From Candidatus Cloacimonadota bacterium (lineage in GTDB: Bacteria; Cloacimonadota; Cloacimonadia; JGIOTU-2): a stretch of DNA of 36,453 nt. The position numbers and the translations under genes were made by a program. Below, one piece after another: positions 14,855 through 24,000 of the stretch. Position 1 is the stretch's first letter; each line of letters opens with the position of its first letter. The notes below the pieces were generated by a model. The model was not told the origin of the DNA and ran no database searches. It saw nothing but the letters and a program-made list of their open reading frames with translations. The stretch covers positions 1 through 36,453 of the forward strand of contig JAGMCF010000139.1 of NCBI GenBank assembly GCA_023129415.1. The letters run 5' to 3'.

Positions 14855-15892
14855 TTAGATTTCAACTTTCAAGCCTGCAATTATCATTGCCATAATAGCT
14901 TTTTGGATATGAAGTCGGTTTTCAGCTATATCAATGATGATTGAGCGAGGTCCGCTGGCAACTTCATCAGTTACTTCTTTTCCTCTATCAACCGGCATTG
15001 GATGGGTGAATAAACCCTCATTGGTTCGTTTCATTCTTTCTTCTGTGCAAATCCAGTTAGTCATTTTGCTTGCTCTTTCTATTTCAGATTGTTTCCCGAT
15101 TTCATAAAAATCTGGACCAAACCAATTCCTTGAATAAACAAATTCCACTTCTTTTGTATAAGCTTCATCTGGGTTATGATAAATTTCAAACTTTCTGTCA
15201 TTGACTTCACAATTTGCTTTTACTTTTGCTATTTCCTCTTCCGGAAGATCATACCCTTTGGGATAAGCTAATCTAACATTCATTCCAAGTCGTGATGTGA
15301 TTAAAAGATTTTCGTGAACAGAACAATATGAACGAGCTAATGATCCATGAGCCCAGGTCATAAGAATTGTTTTTCCATTAAGGTTTCCTTTGTGCTCTCG
15401 CATTCCCATCACATCTGCAAGCCCCTGACAGGGATGATACTTATCATCCGCCATATTTATTATAGGAATCTTCATATATTTAGCAAATTCTCTTAGAAGT
15501 GCATCCCCTTCTCCATAATTTTCAACTGCTGTTTCCAGGATTCTGATTCCTATTCCACAACCGTATCTATCAAGTACCTTTGCAACATCTTCTATAGTCT
15601 CACCTGCTTGAACTTCAATGCCACCTTTAGTTTTTCTCAATCTCATTGCTGCTGGCTCCAAAAATTGTGCGTGACCACCTAATTCTGTTGCAGCTGCTTC
15701 AAATGAGATGCGGGTTCTAAGTGATGGATTATAGAAGAACATCAGGAAGGTTTTATCTTTTAATAGACTGTTGTACTTTTCTCCATATCTGTCTGATTTC
15801 ATTTCGGAAGCTAATTTCAAAATTGCTTTAATTTCTTTTACGGAAATTTCCTGTGTACAGATCAGGTCTTTTCCGTTCATATCTACTAACAT
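14855..15892 (-). CDS. Carbamoyltransferase of the knotted OTC/YgeW-like group (HPMP type)
   Basis: A 345-residue aspartate/ornithine carbamoyltransferase homologue. The carbamoyl-phosphate loop is NPSLRTR (S57 to R61), where typical enzymes have STRTR. The second site motif is HPCQGLAD (H153-Q156), and TWAHGSLARSYCSV matches the position of the knotted-loop region in YgeW and acetylornithine carbamoyltransferase. The C-terminal motif is HPMPVDRG (H297-P300): the proline resembles the HPLP of aspartate transcarbamylases rather than the HCLP of ornithine enzymes and of the sister gene at 17584-18660. A GGGAGG site precedes the start. It is 15 bp downstream of the ATPase gene and 30 bp upstream of carbamate kinase. 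It probably works in the phosphorolytic direction on an unknown carbamoylated amine. Confidence 0.88.
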   Translation of the reverse strand: MLVDMNGKDLICTQEISVKEIKAILKLASEMKSDRYGEKYNSLLKDKTFLMFFYNPSLRTRISFEAAATELGGHAQFLEPAAMRLRKTKGGIEVQAGETIEDVAKVLDRYGCGIGIRILETAVENYGEGDALLREFAKYMKIPIINMADDKYHPCQGLADVMGMREHKGNLNGKTILMTWAHGSLARSYCSVHENLLITSRLGMNVRLAYPKGYDLPEEEIAKVKANCEVNDRKFEIYHNPDEAYTKEVEFVYSRNWFGPDFYEIGKQSEIERASKMTNWICTEERMKRTNEGLFTHPMPVDRGKEVTDEVASGPRSIIIDIAENRLHIQKAIMAMIIAGLKVEI

Positions 15893-15907
15893 TTATACCC
15901 TCCCTTT

Positions 15908-17164
15908 TTATTTCTTTTGTGAAAGCCAGTAACCTATTTTATAGTGTGGAATCATTGTCATTTTCTCTTTTTCTACATATTCGCCTTGATGAACTAAAAA
16001 CGAACTGTTTGGATGGTATTTTTTCTGAAAATATTTTATTCCGTTTGGAAGTAAATTATATTTATAGTTTTGCCACTTAACTTCAATAGCATATTGCTTC
16101 TCTCCATCAATAATAAAATCTACTTCATTGCCCGATTTTGTTCGCCAATATTTTATATCATCCAATAAATCGATGTTCTTCTGCAGCTCGGTATAAATTC
16201 CATTTTCTAATAATTCTCCTCTGTCATTCCGGTTTTGGATTAAACTAAAATTTCTTTGCAAAATGTTTCTAATGCCATTATCGAGAAAAAAAAGTTTTTG
16301 CATTTTAGAAATCTCAGTTGATTTATTTGAAAAAAAGGGAAATATCCTTTTTATGATAAAAGTATTTTCCAGAACAAAGAGGTATCTTTCCAGAGTTTGT
16401 CGGTTAATTCTCAAATCGTTTTGAACTTGCTGAAGATTTAGAAGTCTGCCACATTGATTAGCTAATAATTTTAGAAGCAGATTAAAAGCTTGCAGGTTTT
16501 CTATTTTAAAAAGATAGGAAATATCTTTGAAAATATAGGTTTGAACAATTTCATTAAGTAACTTTTCCTTATCTTTTTTTGATGGTGTCAAAGCTATGCG
16601 TGGAAAACCACCAAAAGTAAGAAAATCAAAAAAAATGGTTTCGATTCGCTGCTGATTTAACGAGGTTATATTGTTCCTTTTCAAAAGCTGTAGATATTTC
16701 TTTTCATTCCTAAATTGTAGATATTCCTCAAAATCGAGCGGTAATATCTGAAATTCAATTTTCCTTCCAACCAGTGCATCTTTGAATTTATGCTTTATCT
16801 GCAAGGTAGATGAACCTGAAGCAATTATTTTGATTTCAGGATGATTATCAACTAAAAGTTTGATAAGATTTGAGGGATCGTCTAAATATTGGATTTCATC
16901 TAAAAAAATGAAACTTTTGCTGTTTTTATCTACGCCTTCTTCATAAAGAAAATTCAGGACTTCTGTAAAATTCCTATTAAATTGTTCAAATAGTTCCCGA
17001 TATTCTAAATCAAAGAAAAATGTGTTGTATTCAGTTTGAAGTTCATTTTGAAGCAATTTCATAATAGAAGTTTTCCCAACTTGTCTGGCACCGATAAGTA
17101 TAATTGCTTCTGGGAATTCTAAGTACCGTTTAATTTTATCGATAACTTTTCTTGGTTTTAACAT
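15908..17164 (-). CDS. AAA ATPase with DUF4143 domain
   Basis: A 418-residue ATPase. Walker A is GARQVGKTS (G25-S33); Walker B is FIFLDEIQYL with D89 and E90. The C-terminal DUF4143 half ends in a nuclease-like fold signature, KYWRTKSGNEVDFII followed by YAIEVKW. Such proteins are common, patchily distributed and often mobile; their biological role is not settled. It has an AGGA site. It splits the two carbamoyltransferase genes and reads in the same direction, ending 15 bp before the second, so it is probably a late insertion in the operon rather than part of the pathway. The MITE-like element 17255-17565 lies just upstream. Confidence 0.92.
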   Translation of the reverse strand: MLKPRKVIDKIKRYLEFPEAIILIGARQVGKTSIMKLLQNELQTEYNTFFFDLEYRELFEQFNRNFTEVLNFLYEEGVDKNSKSFIFLDEIQYLDDPSNLIKLLVDNHPEIKIIASGSSTLQIKHKFKDALVGRKIEFQILPLDFEEYLQFRNEKKYLQLLKRNNITSLNQQRIETIFFDFLTFGGFPRIALTPSKKDKEKLLNEIVQTYIFKDISYLFKIENLQAFNLLLKLLANQCGRLLNLQQVQNDLRINRQTLERYLFVLENTFIIKRIFPFFSNKSTEISKMQKLFFLDNGIRNILQRNFSLIQNRNDRGELLENGIYTELQKNIDLLDDIKYWRTKSGNEVDFIIDGEKQYAIEVKWQNYKYNLLPNGIKYFQKKYHPNSSFLVHQGEYVEKEKMTMIPHYKIGYWLSQKK

Positions 17165-17254
17165 TTTTCCTACTATTTTTATGACTCTCCATAAATTTAG
17201 TGGACTTAATTTATTCTATAATTTAGTTGTCAAGTTTTAAAATCTCAATCATGC

Positions 17255-17565
17255 ATACCCCCAAAATTTTAATAATTTTTGACTACTTTCTTTCCTGCTA
17301 GATGATAAATCATCTCGCTGATTCAAAGGAAGCATCCGTCAGCTGACGGATGCTGAAATACATCCAATAGTCCCGATTTATCGGGACTTTTTTTGTATTA
17401 GCGAGAGAATTGATTCTCTCGTCCCGATTTATCGGGATTTTATTATTTTAAAAATCTTTGTAGAATATTCAATATCCACAAAACTATAAATTTCCACTTA
17501 TCTTTGCCTGTATTATCTTTAATAGTAGTCAGTTACATAAAATCTATTCAAAATTTTGGGGGTAT
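17255..17565. mobile_element. MITE-like element with 16-bp terminal inverted repeats
   Basis: ATACCCCCAAAATTTT (17255-17270) and its exact complement AAAATTTTGGGGGTAT (17550-17565) bound a 311-bp non-coding stretch. A 13-bp direct repeat TTAAAATCTCAAT flanks it at 17237-17249 and 17571-17583, five bases outside each end, and the right copy touches the stop of the carbamoyltransferase. Inside are several hairpins: a perfect palindrome at 17332-17353 (GCATCCGTC arm), GAGAGAATTGATTCTCTC, and two copies of TCCCGATTTATCGGGA. No transposase is encoded. It accounts for the 419-bp gap 17165-17583. Confidence 0.75.
17369..17396 (+). terminator. Intrinsic-terminator-like hairpin inside the MITE-like element
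   Basis: AGTCCCGATTTATCGGGACT is followed immediately on the plus strand by seven T residues. No plus-strand gene ends here, so it may be fortuitous or part of the element. On the minus strand the hairpin could still slow transcription between the carbamoyltransferase and ATPase genes. Confidence 0.45.
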
Positions 17566-17583
17566 CTCTATTAAAATCTCAAT

Positions 17584-18660
17584 TTATAATCTACCGCCCA
17601 TTAGAAGTGTCATTATAGCTTTCTGTGCATGCAGACGGTTTTCCGCTTCATCATAAATTACACTTTGAGGACCATCAATCACAGCATCTGTAACCTCCAT
17701 ATCGCGATCCGCTGGTAAGCAGTGCATATAAATACCATTTTTATCAATCAGTTTCATTTTCTTCTCGTCGCAGATCCAGTGCTTGTTTCTTTCGAAGAGT
17801 TCTTTCATTCCTTCAAAGTTTTTCTCTTTTACTTTCTTACCGGATTTATTTACCTGAGCAAAGTAATCAAATGCTCCCCAAGATTTAGGATAAACAACAT
17901 GAGCATTTTCAAAGGCTTCTTCCATATCATCACATTCTTCAAATTTACTGCCATTCATTTCTGCATATTCTTTGCATTTTTTAGTTACTTCAGGATCGAG
18001 TTCGAATCCTTTTGGTCTGGCAAGAACTACATCCATACCAAGCAATGATGGGGCAAGAGCAAGACTTTGCGGAACAGCAAATGGTTTTGCTGTTGAACCT
18101 GAATAAGCCCAGCTTATCACGAATTTCAGTCCTTTGAACTGTCCAAATTTTTCTTTGATAGTAAGCATATCTGCCAATGCTTGACAGGGATGATATTTGT
18201 CACACTCCATATTGATTATCGGAATATCAGAATAATGAGCGAATTCTTTCATTGTTTCGTGTGCAAAACCGTAGATCCATTGAGAAGGTGCACCATACAT
18301 CCTGATTGCAATTGCATCCCCAGTTCGGCTAAGAACTTGTGCAACATCACAGATTCTCTCTGTTTTATATGGGATTTCAAATCCTTTTCGAGCAGGTGTA
18401 TAGGTTTTTGCTGGTTCAAGGTCTATATGATAACCGCCAAGCTGTTGTATTCCTGCAGCAAAGGTGCTTCGTGTTCTTAATGAACTGTTGAAGAACATTG
18501 TGTAAAGTGTCTTGCCCTTCAAAATATGAGTCATATCTTCATTTATCGCATATCTAATTTTAAGTTCTTCTGCGAGGTGGAGTAAGGTTTCCCATTCTTC
18601 CTTTGTATAGTCCATTTCAGGACTTAGCCAGTCCCTTCCTAAAAATTTGTTAGTTCGCAT
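17584..18660 (-). CDS. YgeW-like knotted carbamoyltransferase (HCLP type)
   Basis: A 358-residue carbamoyltransferase. The carbamoyl-phosphate loop is NSSLRTR (S60 to R64), with leucine where ornithine and aspartate enzymes have threonine. HPCQALAD is at H157-Q160. The block SWAYSGSTAKPFAVPQS closely resembles the SWAYSP...PLSVPQ region of E. coli YgeW, part of the trefoil-knot group with acetylornithine carbamoyltransferase. The C-terminal motif is HCLPADRDMEVTD (H313-P316), as in ornithine-type enzymes. An AAGGAG site precedes the ATG. It is the first gene after a strong terminator, so it likely opens its own transcript. In E. coli and related clusters YgeW accompanies SsnA, YgfK and xanthine dehydrogenase genes, all present here. 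The acceptor is unknown. Confidence 0.9.
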   Translation of the reverse strand: MRTNKFLGRDWLSPEMDYTKEEWETLLHLAEELKIRYAINEDMTHILKGKTLYTMFFNSSLRTRSTFAAGIQQLGGYHIDLEPAKTYTPARKGFEIPYKTERICDVAQVLSRTGDAIAIRMYGAPSQWIYGFAHETMKEFAHYSDIPIINMECDKYHPCQALADMLTIKEKFGQFKGLKFVISWAYSGSTAKPFAVPQSLALAPSLLGMDVVLARPKGFELDPEVTKKCKEYAEMNGSKFEECDDMEEAFENAHVVYPKSWGAFDYFAQVNKSGKKVKEKNFEGMKELFERNKHWICDEKKMKLIDKNGIYMHCLPADRDMEVTDAVIDGPQSVIYDEAENRLHAQKAIMTLLMGGRL

Positions 18661-18742
18661 TAAAAGACTCCTTCAATATTTATTTGTGAAACTTCCTTTC
18701 AATCGTTACTTTCTGTCAAGTCTAATGATAAGTGGAAATGAA

Positions 18743-18782
18743 AAAAGCCCTTAAATCCACAAATGTGAACTGAAGGGCTTTA
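18743..18782 (-). terminator. Rho-independent terminator of the beta-helix gene
   Basis: On the minus strand an AAGCCCTT arm (18773-18780) pairs with AAGGGCTT (18745-18752), followed by a run of T residues. It lies about 25 bp beyond the stop of the beta-helix gene and separates it from the carbamoyltransferase gene, so the ygfK side and the carbamoyltransferase side are probably different transcripts. Confidence 0.8.
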
Positions 18783-18806
18783 CTTTATGAACAGAAGATA
18801 TTGATA

Positions 18807-20996
18807 CTATTTTAATAAAATCATCTTATTAATGAATGTCTTATCTTTGGTAGATAATTTATAGAAATATATTCCTGAACTCATATCTTTTGCATTCCAT
18901 TCAATAGTATAATAACCAGTAGGTTTATTAGAGTCAACAATAGTTTCAACTAATTGGCCTTTAAGATTGTATATCTGAATTTTTACTTCTGTATATTTGG
19001 GTAAGAAGTATCTAATTATGGTAATTTTGTTGAAGGGATTGGGATAGTTCTTAAATAATTCTGTCTCAATTGAAGGATGATTTTCATCATCAACACCAAC
19101 AGTTTGATTAAAATATAAAGCGCCCATATCTGCAACAGTTCCATCCGGATCAAGTGGTGAGTTCGGGTCTCCTGCATCTATACAGGGTGACATTGTAGAG
19201 TCAGGTATTGGAAAGTTAGCCCAACTTAGATGATAATCTCCATTGAGAGGATCTACAAATAGGGGGTCTAATTGTATATTATAAAATACATCACAACTAT
19301 CTCCATTTGCATTGGTCGTTACATTTACTCCGATTGAATCATTTACTCCATAAAAATTACCACCTTCATTATTCCAAAAATCGCAATAGGTTATGGTTGG
19401 ATTACCTGGATAATTTGTATAATTATAAATACCATAATTACCAGTATTATCTGATACTATAGAATTAATTAAACTCGGGGAGGAATAATAATTGCAGCAA
19501 ATCCCGCCACCAAAATAATTAACACTATTATTATTTATCGTTACATTCACTAAACTCGGGGAGGAATTATCTTTGCAGTAAACCCCACCACCATTAGAAG
19601 CAGCACTATTACCTGTTATTGTTACATTCTCTAAACCCGGGGAGGAAAAATCCCTGCAGTAAATCCCACCTCCATCATAACTATTCCCATTCCTTATTGT
19701 TATTTCTTCTATTAATACTACAGATACACCATAAAACTCTAAAACACGCGATGTATGATGAGCATCCAGGATTGTCTCATCTTCTCCACTACCTTGTAAA
19801 TTCACATAATTACTCCATACGATTGGAAATATTTCACCATTTGTAGAATCACTATATACACCAGGTGCAAGATGTATTGTATTAATATTCAAGCTATCTG
19901 AATATATCATAGATAATGCATGTTTTATTGTTCTAAAGGGCTCATCTGCTGATGTTCCAGTGTTAGAATCATCTCCATCTACTGATACATACACATCTGA
20001 ATTTATTAAATTATCCTTAACACTATGTAATATATCAAAGGTATAATTGTCAATAGGTGATGCGTAATAATCAGTAGGCATTAATACTGTAAAAGTGTCT
20101 ACAATTATATCTATTGGGTCACAATCTACTGTAAAAATATCTGCTCCATACCCCCTCATGTTTTCAATAATATTTGAATAAATATTACATCTGTTTGTAG
20201 AGCTAAAAAGTAGTGAGGAATTAAACCAGCAGCAAATCCCACCACCATATTCAGAATTATTACCTGTTATGGTTACATTCTCTAAAATCGGGGAGCAGTA
20301 ACCAGTGCAGTAAATCCCACCACCATTAGAAGCAGCACTATTACCTGTTATCGTTACATTCTCTAAACTCGGGGAGGAAAACCAATAACAGTAAATCCCA
20401 CCACCAAGAGAATTAGCACTATTACCTGTTATGGTTACATTCTCTAAACTCGGGGAAGAAGACCAATAACAGCAAATCCCACCACCATGATAATTAGCAC
20501 TATTATCCGATATCGTTACATTCTCTAAACTCGGCGAGGAACCATCGCAACAAATCCCACCACCAAGAGAATTAGCACTATTACCTGTTATGGTTACATT
20601 CTCTAAACTCGGGGAGGAATGAAAATCGCAGTAAATCCCACCACCACAATCAGCTGAGCCATTTGTAATTGTAAGACCACATAAAACAGAAGTTGAATCC
20701 TCTCCACTTACAAATTTTACAACGCTATCTAAACTATCTCCATCAATAACCGTCTGCGAAATATAGGAGGTATCCTGAGTTGTCAAAAATAATGAAGCAA
20801 CAACAATGTTTTTCCCATTATAATTAATATTCTCAAAATATCTTCCTGTATCTACAATAACTGTATCTCCATTTACAGAAGCATCTATACCTTGCTGGAT
20901 TGTTGGATAATCATCCGGGATATTAATAATGTTTCCAAATAATGTTTGTCCAAACAATAAAATCAAACAAAATATTATAAATTGTAGTTTTCGCAT
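18807..20996 (-). CDS. Secreted right-handed beta-helix protein with T9SS-type C-terminal domain
   Basis: A 729-residue secreted protein: signal peptide MRKLQFIIFCLILLFGQTLFG, then a beta-helix entry motif YPTIQQGIDASVNGDTVIV. Two blocks of parallel beta-helix coils share the consensus SPSLENVTITGNSA and GGGIYC, each about 26 residues, separated by a second entry domain (PFRTIKHALSMI, about 355-366). The end has SPCIDAGDPNSPLDPDGTVADMG and a sorting domain NYPNPFNKITIIRYFLP to INKMILLK, including GQLVETI and SSGIYFYKL, the FlgD-like/type A cargo domain of type IX secretion. An AAGGA site precedes the ATG. It sits between ygfK and the carbamoyltransferase but is not an enzyme of that pathway; it is probably an adhesin or surface-layer component. 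Confidence 0.9.
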   Translation of the reverse strand: MRKLQFIIFCLILLFGQTLFGNIINIPDDYPTIQQGIDASVNGDTVIVDTGRYFENINYNGKNIVVASLFLTTQDTSYISQTVIDGDSLDSVVKFVSGEDSTSVLCGLTITNGSADCGGGIYCDFHSSPSLENVTITGNSANSLGGGICCDGSSPSLENVTISDNSANYHGGGICCYWSSSPSLENVTITGNSANSLGGGIYCYWFSSPSLENVTITGNSAASNGGGIYCTGYCSPILENVTITGNNSEYGGGICCWFNSSLLFSSTNRCNIYSNIIENMRGYGADIFTVDCDPIDIIVDTFTVLMPTDYYASPIDNYTFDILHSVKDNLINSDVYVSVDGDDSNTGTSADEPFRTIKHALSMIYSDSLNINTIHLAPGVYSDSTNGEIFPIVWSNYVNLQGSGEDETILDAHHTSRVLEFYGVSVVLIEEITIRNGNSYDGGGIYCRDFSSPGLENVTITGNSAASNGGGVYCKDNSSPSLVNVTINNNSVNYFGGGICCNYYSSPSLINSIVSDNTGNYGIYNYTNYPGNPTITYCDFWNNEGGNFYGVNDSIGVNVTTNANGDSCDVFYNIQLDPLFVDPLNGDYHLSWANFPIPDSTMSPCIDAGDPNSPLDPDGTVADMGALYFNQTVGVDDENHPSIETELFKNYPNPFNKITIIRYFLPKYTEVKIQIYNLKGQLVETIVDSNKPTGYYTIEWNAKDMSSGIYFYKLSTKDKTFINKMILLK
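19470..20660 (-). repeat. Near-identical coding repeats (about 26 codons) in the beta-helix gene
   Basis: The word TTCTCTAAACTCGGGGA recurs about every 78-82 bp, mainly near 20280-20610 and 19540-19640, with adjoining conserved CAAATCCCACCACCA and ATTACCTGTTAT segments. Each unit encodes one or two beta-helix coils. The near-identity at DNA level indicates recent duplication or homogenisation, so copy number may vary between strains. Confidence 0.8.
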
Positions 20997-21043
20997 TTTT
21001 CCTTCATCATTATTGCTATTTTAAATTAATAAACTTTTCCCCA

Positions 21044-21079
21044 AATCTTAAGTCAAGTTTTTCAACTTAACTCAAGATT
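21044..21079. repeat. AATCTTAAGTCAAGT repeat covering the ygfK stop
   Basis: AATCTTAAGTCAAGTT (21044-21059) pairs with AACTTAACTCAAGATT (21064-21079), with two mismatches. The same family occurs at 4287-4317. The right arm encodes the last residues NLELS and the TGA stop of ygfK. It lies 48 bp upstream of the beta-helix gene start. Confidence 0.72.
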
Positions 21080-24000
21080 TTTTAGAAGTAAATATTTATA
21101 ATTTTTATACACTTTCCAGATAAACTTTAAGACATTACTCAATTCATCATTAAAGGATGAAATCCCAGATATAATTTCTCCATCATCATTAAATTTTATA
21201 TCATAGATTTTATTATCAAGTCTTATTCTAAATTTAAGTGATTCGTAATTTTTCAAAATAAACCCGCTATTTTTACTATTACTAAAATCTTCTTCTTCCC
21301 AAAAAATCGTAAATTTTTCTTTATAAGGTTTACCATTTTCATAAGGGCAAAAAGTCGCACAATTTCCACACTCGTTACACATTCCATCAATATGGATTAT
21401 CTGATAGATATTATTATAATTATAGTTAGTGAAAGTTCGTGCTTGCCCCGTTAGATGCTCTTGTCCCGTTAGATGCTTGCTATCTAATGAGATGCTATAT
21501 AATGGGATGCTATATAATGGGATGCTATCTAACGGGGTGAATTCGTGGCTAATTCCTATTGCAATGTTTGCTCTATTGGGACAAACCTCAACACATTTAT
21601 TACAGATAAAATTACATTCAAGACACCTTCCCGCTTCTCTTTCAATTTCTTTTTGGTTTGATAACTGTTTTTCACCGGATTGTATAATTCCTTTTTTCAA
21701 AGTAATTTCTGAGATTCTCTGGTCATCATCAAAAATAATTTCTGAGTTGGATGACTTATTTTTAAACTTTATTTTTTCTTTTTCAATAATCACATTTGCA
21801 ACTTTATTTCCATCAGCTATTGATTCTACTACCGTTGAAGGACCTCTTAATGCATCACCACCTATATAGACATTTTCAATATTTGTTTCCAAGGTGTCAT
21901 TATTAAACTCAACCTGTTTGTCATTTAGGTTAATTCCATTTTTCTTCAATATCTCAGCATCAACAAACTCGCCAATTGCTGAGATAACAGAATCAACCTG
22001 GATTTCCGCAAATTCATCCTCAATTGGAATAGGTCTTTTTCTCCCACTTTTATCTTGTTTACCAAGCTTCATTTTTTGACATTTTAAGATATTATTGGAA
22101 AATTCAACGGGGAAAAGCAATTCTTTAAAGACAACACCTTCAGATAAAGCATTATCAAATTCTTCTCTATCAGCAGGTATCAATTCTTTTGTCCTTCGAT
22201 AAATTATATAAACCTTCTCAATCCCTTTAACTCGCATTGCGGCTCTGGCACTGTCCATAGCAGAATTACCACCACCAATAACTGCTATTTTTCCCCAGAG
22301 TTTTATTTTATTTTTATCAATATTAAAACTCTCAAGGAATTCTATTGCATCAAATACATTTTTATTCTTTCCATTAAGCTTTAAAGGGCTTGACTTTCCA
22401 GCTCCAATTGCTAAATAAATATATTTATAACCTTGTTCCTTGAGCTTATTCACAGAAAATTCTTCATTAATACTTAATTGGAATTTTACTCCCATTTTCT
22501 TAATAAGATTAATATCATTTTCAATTGCCCAACGAGGTAATCTAAATGTTGGGATTACATACTGAACCGTCCCTCCAGGTTTTTCTCTCTTATCAAAAAT
22601 AGTAACATCAAAACCCGCTTTAGCAAGGAAATACCCGGCAGAAAGCCCGGAAGGTCCAGCTCCAATTATTGCAACTTTTACATCATTTTTAAAAACATCA
22701 TTATGAAATCTTTCAATAAAATCTTTATAGCTATTTTCAGCTACAATTCTCTTTAAATCTCTTATTAATATTGGATCATCATAATCATTTCTGACACATT
22801 TTAACATACATTTATGGTCACAAATATAACCTGTAATATGTGGCAAAGGATTTTTAGAAACAATTAGTTTAAAGGCTTCAAAATATCTTTTTTCATTTAT
22901 CAATCTTATGTACTCAGGAATATCCTGTTGAATTGGGCAGCTTTCTATACATGGTGCAATAAAACAGTCAAATAAAGGTAATTCTTTATTAATTTTAAGA
23001 TTGTTTGTATATCTCTTAGATTTGAAATAATTGGTATCTTTTATAGAATTTTCAGCAAGCTCTTTCAACTTTTTCACATCAATTTTTTCTCCTTTAGCCC
23101 GTTCTAAATAAGGTTCTAATTCATTCGCAAGTTGATTCAATCTTAAATACCCACCGGGTTTTAGTAAATCTGTAACTAAAGTTATAGGTTTAATTCCAGT
23201 TTCAAATATTTTAGAGATGTTAAAGAAAGATACACCACCAGAATATGAGATATTAATATTGCCATCAAATTCTGAAGCAAGCATTGACGCAAGATTTATT
23301 GTAAGCGGAAATAAAGCCCGTCCGGACATATACATTTCATCTCCCTGAAGTTCGCTCCCGAAATTCGCTACAAGAAGAGTATTAGACAACTTTACACCAA
23401 ATTCTCTGTTATGTTCCTCAGCAAAACTTTTCAATCTATTTATCATTACAATTGCATCATTATATTGCAAATCATTGGTGAAAGCTTCTTCTTTTAATTG
23501 AATATAGCCATAACCCAAATTATCTAAAATATTTCTAACGGTTTTATATCCCAAAAGAATTGGATTCAGTTTTACATAAGTATGTAATCCTTTATCTTCT
23601 ATTAGGTATTTACAGATAGCTTCAATTTCTTCTGGAGGACATCCGTGCATAGTTGAAAGTGTTATGGAATTTGAAATGTTTGGTGAGATTGAATCTATAA
23701 AAATTTCATCTATCTCAATTAGCTTTTGGTCTTTAATTTGATCTCTTAGAATATCTTTACATTCATTAAAAAATACATTATTGGAAGCATTTTTAAGACC
23801 TTCAATAAAGTTATCAACTTTTGAAGTTCTGATTCCTTCAAGGTTGTAACCAATACTCATATTAAAAATAAAAGCTTTTTTCTCAAATAAAGAAAGATGA
23901 AATAATTTTTGTAAAAGATGTATAATAAACCATGCTTTCACATATTCATTATAAGCCTGCGTGATAGTGAGTTCAGTTGACCACTCAGTATTATAACCTT

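Noticed and set aside
19470-20660. Regularly spaced identical words resembling a CRISPR array
   Set aside because: The words are in frame inside a beta-helix gene, the spacing is about 80 bp, the intervening segments also encode conserved coils, and there are no cas genes.
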